From contig JBITNC010000001.1 in the NCBI GenBank assembly GCA_050084985.1, positions 122,078,001 through 122,142,000 on the forward strand: 64,000 nt of DNA, in the 5' to 3' direction. Below the pieces are notes generated by a model. That model was not told the DNA's origin. It did not search any database and saw nothing but the letters and a program-made list of their open reading frames with translations. This DNA comes from Nageia nagi. Lineage: Eukaryota; Pinophyta. Positions 10,611-20,905 of this stretch are shown here, piece after piece. Within the stretch, counting starts at the first letter, position 1. The number at the start of each line of letters is the position of its first letter. A program made the translations under genes and the position numbers.

Positions 10611-12851
10611 AAGTTGGAGGCTCCTCTTCACATCCTTATTTGGTGACTCATCTTTTTGGAGGCTTCATCTTTTTTCATCCTTGTAAGTTGACTCTGCTCA
10701 TTGATCACTCCTTGGGCATCTCGGCTACCGTCTTTCCTCATCACATGGAATCCTCTATCACCATTTCCCATTTTTTCTCTCCTCCCTCTATCACCCTTTG
10801 AGAAAACCTCAACAGCCTAGTTTAGTGCAACTTCTTTGTAGAGAAACACCTCCCACATTGCCTCAATGCAGTGCCACCCTAACCCATAGCCTTGCTCTGC
10901 CTCCACGGCCTTCCTCCTTAGTTCTTCCCTACTCGACATATCCAACCATGTTCCTCCTCCCTCCTCTCCTCTCCTTTGTTGCACATACTTTTTTAAAAAA
11001 AAATCACCTTCCTGGTCTCTCCTAGGCATTTTTTTCTCTAAACTTTATCTCCTTCATTTATTTTAATAACTATTGTTGTTGGGCATTTAATGCTTGTAAG
11101 TCTTCTTTGGAGTGGTGTGGAGTATTTTTTATTTGCATTTAAAACTCTACAAAATTTAAAGCTTATTTTTCTTGTTTCATAAATATAACTTATAATTATT
11201 GTCCATTCTCTTTAACTCTCTCTAAATTGGAGTAGAGTTAGAGTTAAAGTTGAATGATGACTTAATTTCTTGAGTGGCATAGAAGGCTTCTTGATGCATT
11301 AACTACATTGTATTTTTTTATTATTTTTTTAAATTACCTAGAAGTATTTTTAAGGAGGTTTTTTTTTTTTTGAAGAAAGGGGTATTTATTTTGTAAATAC
11401 ATAGAAGTATTTTTTGTTGGTCACCTTGCAATTTTTTTAGTTCCCTTTAACATTGAAAGGGATAATTTTTTTTAGATCTATTAGCGCTTTAATTGCCAAA
11501 GAGGAGGCTATTTTTTATTATCTCTTAAGTATTAAGAGATATTTTTTGCAACCTTTTTTAAAATCCTTCAAATACTTACATTGGTATAAACTTGACATTT
11601 CTAAAGAAAATTAAGCATGCTACTTAAAGGGATAAATCTTTAAGTAAAAAGAGGGGAATTTGTATAAATTTCTACTTAATTTTTTATTTAGTATGCATAC
11701 TTAATTTTTTACTTTAAAAGTTGCATGCTATGCTTAGTACTAAATTTTAACTTTACTTTAAGTGTTGCATGCTTATGTTTAGTACTTAAATCTTAAGTTA
11801 AATGCATATTTAATACTTATTTGTTAAGTTAATAAATGCATGCTTAGTACTTAATTTTTAAGCTATTAATGCATATTTTTTAGAACTTATTTGTTAAGTT
11901 AATAATGCATGCTTAATTTTTTTTTTTTTTTAAGTTATGGAATAATGCATGCTTACTTAAATTTTTTAGACTATGGCTTGATGCATGCTAAGTATCTTCT
12001 TATGAAAAGTTAATATACTTATGCAAATTATTATGGACCTATGTAAAAATGTCCTTTAGGGGTTAGTAAACAAAATCCATTTGACTCTTAGGTTTCAAAT
12101 TTTGAATGGATGATATTTTACTTATGCTCTGTACTTCATGTTTTGCTTTTTTATTTATTTACTTATGAAAACAAAAACACAAACATTGATATGAGAAATC
12201 CCCTATAATGAACATATTCACATGTACATTCCGCAACATGACTTATTTGGAGAGCCATGAGGTGAGGATAGGTGGACTGAAGCATTTAAGTTCGATGATC
12301 CAAATGGTGAAAAGTCTATACTTCTCAATTACCCCTAAGTACTCTGTTGGTTTGAACATAACTCTAATAGGTGGACACGCATGTGTGTAGTGATACCACA
12401 TGTTCGCATGTCCACTCAAGGATTATCCTAATAACCTAAGAGAATAATTTAAACTCTAATCAAGATTAATAATTTGGTCGATCTAATAAACATCATAACC
12501 TTTAAAAATAGTAGGTACTTCTCCTTATGAGAAAGTATAAAATTGATCAAGGTGAACTGGTTGAGGATTGGTAGTACTTGGGCTACTCTTGTGTGGGTAT
12601 CCAGATGAAGGCCTAATTTTAGATAAGAAAACAAACCTCAATAATGTCACTCTACATCTATGGTTCTTGAGATGAGATATGTATTTGGGTACATGGATTA
12701 TTTGAGTTGTTAAATATTTGCACTTATGAATCAAATCAAGCATGTCTCTAGTGTTAAATGTAACATGTATTATTTACTTGGTTAAAATTTAACATTTAAT
12801 ATTGTTTACTAAACCACATGCTTATTATTTTCTCACATTCTTGTGTAGCAA
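10611..12851 (+). other. A2 untranslated leader
   Basis: Long noncoding leader. A CT-rich part lies at 10640-11040 and an array of TTAAGTTA...TGCATGCTTAGTACTT units at about 11640-11990. The segment 12200-12640 matches the A1 and C leaders on their sense strands. The overlapping 70-75 codon ORFs at 10798-11029 lie on both strands of the CT-rich stretch and show no family features. Confidence 0.7.
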
Positions 12852-13730
12852 ATGGGAGACTTTTTTTTACCCAAGCACATTCTTGATGGTTCCAACTTTG
12901 GAACTTAGGAACCACGAATGAGAGCTAAATTGTAGGCAAGGAAGCTTTGGCAAATAGTGAATGAGAGCCTTGTACCTCCTACAAATAAGAAGGCACTGGA
13001 GGCTTACAAAATGAAGAATGAGTTGGTAACCTCTATGATTTACCATGCAGTTTCAGATGATATGCTCCTGATGATTTTCTCTTCAACCTCAATAAATGAA
13101 GCTTGGGATAAGTTTAAGCAAATCTACCTTGGTTCAAATTTTTCAAGGAGGTTTACCATTCTCTAAAAGTTGCTTCAATCTCGTTAAGGGCAACATGAAA
13201 ATGTTGCCATCTACTTAAACAAAATCATGGTATTTATCATTCTTCAAAGCTTTTTTTCAAAGTTTAAAAACTTTGTAATGGTTATGAAAATAATGCTTGA
13301 TGATGAAGAAAAAGTCTTATCCCTTGAGAACCTTTCTAGGCATCTATTGAATCATGAGGAAACCCTTAACAATAAGGTGTTGATTTTTTCTCCTCAGGAT
13401 AATAATGTTGCTTTAAGAGCAACCAAAACTCCTTTCAAAAAGAAGTTCAACCATCAAAAGAAATCTTATCCTTATTCTAAAATATTTGAGAAAAGAGGTA
13501 ATGGATACATCAATAGCAAAAATAATAAAAATAATAACCACAGTAGCAAGAACAATGGTAAAACAACCATTTTCAGCAAAGAGATAGAAAAGGCAAAGCA
13601 AGTAATCCATATCCTAAGGAAAAGTTTGATGGTAATTGTAACTATTGTGGCATCCAAGGTCACAAAGAAGTTGATTGGTATAAAAAAAAAGAAAAAAAGA
13701 ATAAAGGTAATGGAAATATAAAGAACTTCA
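12852..13730 (+). pseudogene. Copia A2 gag, broken
   Basis: ATG at 12852 begins MGDFFLPKHILDGSNFGT, followed by a stop. The region continues with SLVPPTNKKALEAYKMKNEL, the AWDKFKQIYLGSNF motif, a stop at 13164, an internal deletion around 13220, then LDDEEKVLSLENLSRHLLNH. The zinc knuckle near 13635-13680 is CNYCGIQGHKEVDW, with the last cysteine replaced by tryptophan. A basic Lys/Asn-rich linker precedes it. UBN2-type gag proteins form the virus-like particle in Copia elements. Confidence 0.88.
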
Positions 13731-16700
13731 AAGAAAAGAAGAATATTCATGCTAGTTTTACTGTGATGCTTTATTCCATATCTCACTCTTTTTTATCTAA
13801 TTGGATTATTGAATCTAGTTGCACTAATCACATATACTTTGAAAAGAAAAAGTTTGAGAGCTTTCACAAGTATAGAAAAATATAGTTTGATAGGTGATAA
13901 CTCTACCCTTGAAGTCTAAGGAATTAAGAGTGTATTGATTCATAGAAAGATTCTTGATAATGTTCTTTATGCTCCTAACTTAGGATGAACCTTCTCTCCA
14001 TGATCCAGTTGCTATAAAAGGGTACTCTTTTGATTTTGACTCTCAATTATGATGCATTAAGAAAAGACTTGCCATGTTGGTTAAAGGATCAATAAAATAT
14101 GATCTCTACATTATAGATCAAATTCTAACAAAGATGTGTCTTGCTACAAGTGTGTATTCTAGAGGCAATCTTTGACAACAATATTTAGGGCACCTTAACC
14201 ATAAGACTATTCAAGTTATGAAAAACTAAGAACTTATGGAAGGTTTTTCTTCAATTTTTTCTTTGATTGGTTTTTGCAAGAAGTGCATCCTTGGCAAAAT
14301 GTATAGATAAAAGTTTGAAAAAGATAAGGCATTAAGAACATCTCAACCTCTTCAACTTGTGCATTCATATTTGATGGATCTATTTCAGATTAAGTCATTT
14401 GGAGGAGCATCTTATGTCTTGACCTTCATTGATGAATTTAGTAAATGACTTTTGGGTATCTACTTGAGCACAATGATCAAACATTTGAGCATTTTAAAGG
14501 TTTTAAGGCATTTGTTGAGAATCAAACTAACCTTAAAATCAAGATGTTGAGATAAAGTAATAGGGAAGAATATAATAATAATTAATTCAATGACTATTGT
14601 GCTAAGTATGGAATCAAAAGGTAATTTATGATTCCTTACACTCCTCAATAGAACAATGTTGTCGAAAGGAAAAATAGAATAATTAAGAAAATAGCTAGAT
14701 GCATGTTGGGTAATTTTTCTAGTTTCTTATGGGGTGAAGCTATGAGCATTGCTATTTACACCTTAAATAGGTATCCCATAAAATATGTTCAGGGTAAAAA
14801 TTCTTTTGAAGCATGATCAGAAAGAAAACCTAACATTTCTCATCTCAAGGTATTTAGTTGTGAAGCATTCTCCTACATTATTTATGAAAAAAAGAAAAAG
14901 TTGGATAAAAGAGTTGAAAAATGCATCTTTATGGGTTATAAAAGTCAGCATAGAGGCTACAGGATTTGCTTTCCATCTTTCAAATCCATGTTTATTTTAA
15001 GGGATGTAAAGTTCAATGAACTTCTTGACAAATCTACTTCTAATGAAGATGCTAATGATCCAAAGGACTCTTTAGTTGCACCTAGTTGGTTAGATATTGA
15101 TCTAAATAAGTCATCTTAGGAACAAAATTCTCTAACATAAAGGGTAACAAAGAGGATGACCTTGAACAAATCTTTATTTGCCAAGATTGACAACAAGCAT
15201 GAGCCCTCAACCTTTAAAGAAGCTTCTAAGCATGTGTGCTAGATGGAAGCCATGAAAGTGGAGTATGAGGTATTTATAAAAAATAAAACTTAAAATTTGG
15301 TTCTTTATCCTAATGAGAAGAAAGTGATTGGTAATAAATGGATCTATAAGTCAAGTTCAATTCAATTGAGGATATTAAGAAATACAAGGTAAGGTTAGTA
15401 GCTAAAGGTTTTACTCAGAAATATGATATAGATTATGAGAAAACCTTCACTCCCATGGTAAAGATGCCTACTATGAGAATTATCTTTGCTCTTTTTGTAG
15501 CTCAAGGATAGAAAGTTTTTCAACTTGACATCAAGAGTGCATTTCTCAATGGTGACTTAGATGTGAAAATCTTTATGAATCAACTAGAATGGTTTATTGG
15601 TGAAGGCAAAGAGTCATTCATGTACAAGTTAAAGAAGTCATTGTATAGATTTAAGCAAGCACCTTGAGCTTAGTACAAAATGATTTCAAGGTACTTTACA
15701 GATATTAGATTCTCCAAGTGTTTTTTAAATTTGATCTATATGTGCTTAATCAAGAAAAAGATATGGTTTTGATTCTCTTTTATGTGGATGATCTTTTGAT
15801 AATTGAAAATAATGATGAAATCATTCAAGAGTGCATATCTAAACTTAAGACAACATTTAAAATGATTTATCTTGATCTTTTGCACTACTATCTTGAAATG
15901 CATGTGTATCAATACAAAGATTATACTTATCTTAGTCAATCTAAGCATATATCAAACATCTTGCAAAAATTTGGAATAGAAGAATGTAGATATAATGCGA
16001 TCCTAATCTCTCATGGAATCACTATTTCTCTGAGCTCCAACTCTTAATTAGCTAATGCTACAATTAAGATGAAATTAATTGGTAGTCTTTTGTATTTGAT
16101 TATATCCAGGCTAGATATTACCTTTGTAGTGAATCTAATGGCACGATTCATGCAGAAACCATATGTTGAGCATTTTAATGTTGTTAAGCAAATTTTGAGG
16201 TATGTTATAGGGATTAAGGATCTTGCTTTCAAGTATTCTAAGTTGCCCTCATTTGTTCTCTTTGGATTCTCACATTCTGAATATGGAGGGATAAAGATGA
16301 TAGGAAGTCAACCTCTATGTATGTGTTTAGCATTGGTTTAGGTGCTATCTCTTGAGCTTTCAAGAAGCATCCTACTATTTTTCTTTCCCCCATAGATGTT
16401 GAATACTGTGCCATGTCTATTATAGCCCAGTAAACCATTTAGCTAAGGAATATTTTGAAATAAATTAGGTATGAGTAAGGTGACTCATCTTTGATTTTTT
16501 TAGACAATCAATCAGTTTTTTTTTTAGCTAAGAATATTATGTTCCATCAAAGAACAAAACATGTAGAAATCCATGTCTATTTTATCAAGGAAAAGGTTCT
16601 TGATGGCATCATACACCTAGAGTATTATTCATCCATCTTGAACTCCATTGATTTATTCACCAAGCCCCTCTTAGAAGCTCAATTTTGTAAGCTTAGAGAT

Positions 16701-16745
16701 GTTATTAGGTTGGTGAAGTTGCCCTCAAGGTGGAGTGAAGTTTGA
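13731..16745 (+). pseudogene. Copia A2 pol, broken
   Basis: Order of remains: protease-like SNWIIESSCTNH near 13800; GAG-pre-integrase around 14160-14310 (LNHKTIQVM, then C-x2-C as CKKC); integrase core at about 14340-14720 with many stops; integrase tail VEKCIFMGYKSQHRGYR near 14910; reverse transcriptase from about 15160 (DNKHEPSTFKEA) with YVDD at 15781-15792; RNase H at 16069-16745 (FMQKPYVEHFNVVKQILRYV, then FHQRTKHVEIHVYFIKEK). Frames shift at least five times. It is more damaged than A1 pol. Confidence 0.88.
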
Positions 16746-17449
16746 ATTCTTGTGTTGAATTCATGTTTGTGATGACAACTTCACCCATAGGAGGATTTTG
16801 TATTGTGTAGTGTTGATTTTGTTGTACACCTTCATGTTAAGTTTGCTCTATGTGAGAAATTTGTACAAAATTTTAAAAGCAAAAAGATTGGCCAATCTAG
16901 CACTATTTAGTTATCCATGCGTAAGGAACTTTTATGTGTTTTTTGGGACTGTGTAGTTATCCATATGTGAGAAAATCATATGTGCATACTCTATTTTGTA
17001 ATGAAAATCAACACATGTTTTATATACAATAGGTGACTATGAGTTTTTAGCATGGCATCTTCGTGATGACTTATAGTTCACTATTGATCAGTTCATGATG
17101 GCATTTGTGTGATTCATCTATCCTTATTGAGATGAATATATTGCATCTAACTGATCTTATTATTTGAGCTGCTTATGACTTCTAGATTCCTTTGAGATTA
17201 CAAGTTACTTACCTCAAGTATGTAGGCTCTTGGAGACTCTTCATGACTTCCAATTGGATGACTACTTCATGTATATTGGAACCAATTATGGTTAATGATT
17301 GTATTTGGCCAAGTAGTGAGTATCAAACTAGATCTTTTTTACTTCACAAATATGTAAAAATTTCTCATCTTCATTGTATATATTTGAAGGAGAAATCTCT
17401 TACTTTTTCTCTTTCTTCTCTCTTATTTGTTCTATCCCAATATTGCATT

Positions 17450-17458
17450 AAAAGGGAG
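17450..17458 (+). other. Polypurine tract of A2
   Basis: AAAAGGGAG lies directly before the 3' LTR start at 17459. Confidence 0.75.
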
Positions 17459-17956
17459 TGTTGGAATGTGTAATGCATTATTGTAAAGGTTATGTAATAA
17501 TCTTCTATGTAAGTTCACTAATACTTAAGGGATCATTTGATACCTTAATTATTTAAGTGAATATGATAATGTAACTTATCCTTCACTCCATGTTATGAGC
17601 ATGCCCTTTAGGTAAAAGGATGTGCATGTCATGCTTTTCTACATTGGATAAAAGGTGATCCAAAGAGGAATTTTGGCCTATAAATAGAAGGCTTCCTATT
17701 TTGATCATATATCAATTGTGGAGTAATGTTATGCTATAAGATAGTGTTTAGGAGTTGAGATTAGGAAGATTGTAAGAGAATTGTATTTGTGATTGAAGTA
17801 AAGATATAGTTAGTGGATGTACTCCTAGTTGGAGGAACCATTTACATCTTGTGTTATCTTTGTGAGATTGCTTTGTGAGTTTGTTAGATGTGTTTTGTGA
17901 GCTTACATGTGATCTTGGGAGTTTAGAGTTGTTCATGTTATAGTTCAATTCTCTCA
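17459..17956 (+). repeat. 3' LTR of Copia A2
   Basis: Begins TGTTGGAATG and ends CTCTCA, with a TATA box TATAAATAG at 17679-17687. The PPR unit resumes within 6 bp of its end. Confidence 0.93.
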
Positions 17957-17961
17957 TTATT

Positions 17962-19055
17962 GGTATGCAACCATGTAGGTATAGTGGATGGGGGTTGTAA
18001 ATAACAATCATGAGTGATTCTTATTGCATTATTCATAGGATGAATAATTATATATGCATTATTGACCTTCTTGGTCATGCAGGATATCTTGAGGAAGTTA
18101 TGAACTTCATTTCCAAGATGCATGATACAAACATAGTGTTATGGACTACAATGTTGGTAGGATATGCACAAAATGGATGCATTAAAAGGGATCATTAATT
18201 GTTTGATAAATTACCTCAATGAAATGTAGCCTCATGGATTGCAATGATCATTAGATATGCAAATAATGGGTTTTTTGAAAAGGATCTAGAGGCTTTTAAG
18301 AAGATGCAATTATCAGGTGTAAAGCCAAACTCTACAACCTTTGCTAGCATTTTTCCAATATATGCCACCATCATAGCTCTAAATTCTAGGTATGAACATT
18401 CATCAAAGAGTAGTGAAAAATGGTTTTGTATCCAATGCTTATAGTGTGAATGCCTTTATAGACATGTATGCAAAATATGGAAGAATACACAAGGGTCGAG
18501 AATTGGGTTACAAGATGCATGATGCAAACATAATTTCATGGACTGTAATTATTGGAGGATGTGCAATTCATGGCTACAATAAGGATTCCCTTAAGCTCTT
18601 TGATATGATGAATAACTTGGGAACTAACCCTACCAGCATAACCTTTGCATGTGTTCTACTCCCATGCATGTCTAGTGGATGAGGGTTGTCAATACTTTAA
18701 TTACATGAGTGACTTTTCTTCCATTATTCATATGATAAATCATTATAAATACAATGTTGACATGAATGTAAAATATGGAAGTGCAAAGAAGGCATGTGAA
18801 TTATTTGAAAAAATGTAATTATTAGATGAAAAATGAACTTTGTAACATTTTCCAACATTCTTAATCAATCATGTGCTACTAGGAGAGCTCTAGAAGAAGG
18901 TACATGGACATCCATCAAAGAGAAGTTGAAAATGGTTTTGCATTGAATGTTGTGGTTGTGAGTGCTTCAATATAAATATATGCAAAATATGTAATAATAA
19001 AATAGGCTTGGGAATTATTTACCATGGTACATGATGCAAACATAATTTCATAAAA
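17962..19055 (+). pseudogene. PPR pseudogene array, continuation after A2
   Basis: The unit cut at 2636 resumes at 17962 (GCAACCATGTAGG...). The next unit start, coding MHDANIISWTVIIGG, is at 18515. Adding 2491-2636 and 17962-18514 gives 699 bp, in keeping with the 701-bp period. Motifs seen are NALID/NAFIDMYAKYGRIHKG, AMIIRYANNGF, SGVKPNSTTFASIFP and GTNPTSITFACVLLPC. The fourth unit is shortened by internal deletion after about 18780 and ends near 19055 with a degraded VSW motif. Stops and frameshifts are throughout. Confidence 0.88.
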
Positions 19056-20905
19056 TGCAACAAACAAAAATAGTAATCTAACATGATCAATTCACCTTTC
19101 CCAACATCTTAAAAAAATGCACCAAATTGGAAAATTCAATATTCAAAAATTTGTAATATTAAAAATTTGATCATCATAATAATTACTCATAAATGTCATA
19201 CATTCAAAAGTTTTTAAAAATTTGATCATCATTCACAATTGTCTATATTTTCATCATCATCAACACCAACACTACTAATACCATTATCATAATGAACACT
19301 TATATCCTCATCTTGATGTGATCCCTTATTCTTAGTAGGTGGATCCTAATCTGCATCATACGGGTCCTCATGAAGCACAAGTTGTGGCTCTGAAGTCATT
19401 CCCTACAAATAATAATAAAATAAATGTTAGTAAATAATCACATTTTGAAATCTTATGCATTAATATCAATATTACTAAATTACTTATCACCTCCTCCATC
19501 ATAGCTACTAACTTTCGGAATCTATATCTAATGCCATATTTCTTTTATTCTTTGGTAGGAAAGTGTCCATATTTTAAAAGCTACAAAAAATATATATCAA
19601 AGTTAATAATATATACTAAATATTTATTTATTTATTTTAAAATATGAAATAATGAGCTAACCATACTCACAAATATGCCCTCAATAACATGTCTCTTAGT
19701 GCTTCCAATTCGATGGTACCAAATTGTAAGCTACTCAATTGTGCTCTTGCAGATTTTTTCCTATGTTGAGGGTGTATCCGAGGTTCTTTTTTTTGCTTCA
19801 TCATCATTCACCTTTTTTAACCATTTTCTTTGATACTATCTTGTCAATTTTAGGTGGTCTACTAGTTAAACGTTCATTTGGTCATTTATTTTTTAATCAT
19901 GATTCTTATCTTGTATCATTTTTTCCTTAGGCTCCATCCCATCCTCTCGAGTACTTTTTTTGCACTCCAACCATCACCAAAATTTTGTTTAAGCATTTGA
20001 ATTATTTTATGTTTTCCTACAAAATACAAAATTAAAAAAAATAGTTTATATTTTTTTGGTAAATTTATCCTTCTGAAAACTAAAACAAATGTACTAAAAA
20101 ATACATACTCTCAGCCCTTTGGTTCTTCCATTCAAGGTCCAATGTACCATCGAACTCTTGAAAGTGTATTTCTTAAGGGCTTTCAAAATAAAGACCCTAA
20201 ACAATGTTTGAAAAATACTAGTAAATTAATATATTACAAAATAATATATAAATTTATAATTTTCAAAAATTAAATTTTGCATACATCATCTTCAACAACT
20301 TCACCATTCAATTTAATTTTAATGGTTATTCATCATCCTACAACAAATGTTGAAATGATCAAGGGCTCTTGATTTACTAAAGCTACACTTCCAATACTTA
20401 TGTCACCTTTACCAAAATTAAACTTCAACTTATTTAAATATATTTCAATTATTTTTTTAAAAATTAAGAAATTAAAATAATATATTATCTCATGGAATCG
20501 TAGGATGCGAAGGTGAGTTTTTGCATCTTGAAGAAGGCCACCACCTTGCAACATCTTCATTTGTTCAGGAGATAAGATTTTTGATGGAACTTCCATCATA
20601 TTTTTTGCCACCTCAAACTGTAAAAATAAAAAAAAAAAAAAAATTCCATCTCAAATGAATAGTTTTAAATAAAAAATGTTAATATTATGTATTAATACTT
20701 ACAATAGTTTTCTTGTCGAACTTATTTTTTTTATGCTTTCCTTTTTTCTTTCTATGTTTTTTGTCCTTTATAACCATGATGATCATTGTGTAAAGGTGCC
20801 AAAAACCATACACACACTACATCATGTCAATAAATGCCAATAATCACTTTTATCACTAACAAATTCTAATAATCATCTAATCTAGAAAATAATTTTTAGT
20901 ACTTG
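19056..20905 (-). other. Unidentified insert inside the PPR field, gene-like remains on the minus strand
   Basis: PPR sequence stops near 19055 and resumes near 20906, so this 1.85-kb block is an insertion or replacement. On the minus strand it has short coding-like segments separated by AT-rich, intron-like DNA. These are a Lys-rich segment near 20790-20705, FEVAKNMMEVPSKILSPEQM preceded by a pyrimidine-AG acceptor (about 20620-20470), a segment near 20165-20105, KKVLERMGWSL near 19960, and an acidic C-terminus starting MTSEPQLVLHEDPYDAD at about 19405 with one stop. The MGW segment faintly recalls a G-patch, but that is weak. Degenerate transposon or captured gene are both possible. No terminal repeats or TSD were found. 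Confidence 0.4.

Larger units (their letters stand above)
2637..17956 (+). mobile_element. Ty1/Copia LTR retrotransposon A2 (outer element, carries nested A1)
   Basis: The 5' LTR starts at 2637 (TGTTGGAATG). It is interrupted after 15 bp by element A1, resumes at 10106 and ends at 10596 (CTCTCA). The 3' LTR is 17459-17956 with the same ends. The 5-bp target-site copies are CTATT at 2632-2636 and TTATT at 17957-17961, one C/T difference apart. Both flanks are the same PPR unit, which reads through if the element is removed. Internal order is PBS, long leader, gag, protease, integrase, reverse transcriptase, RNase H, PPT, the Copia order. All coding parts carry stops and frameshifts, so it is non-autonomous today. 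The LTRs differ by roughly 7 percent by eye, which indicates an old insertion. Confidence 0.9.

Noticed and set aside
10798-11029. Overlapping ORFs of 70-75 codons on both strands
   Set aside because: They lie in a CT-rich stretch of the A2 leader, have no family features and are not conserved in A1 or C leaders.
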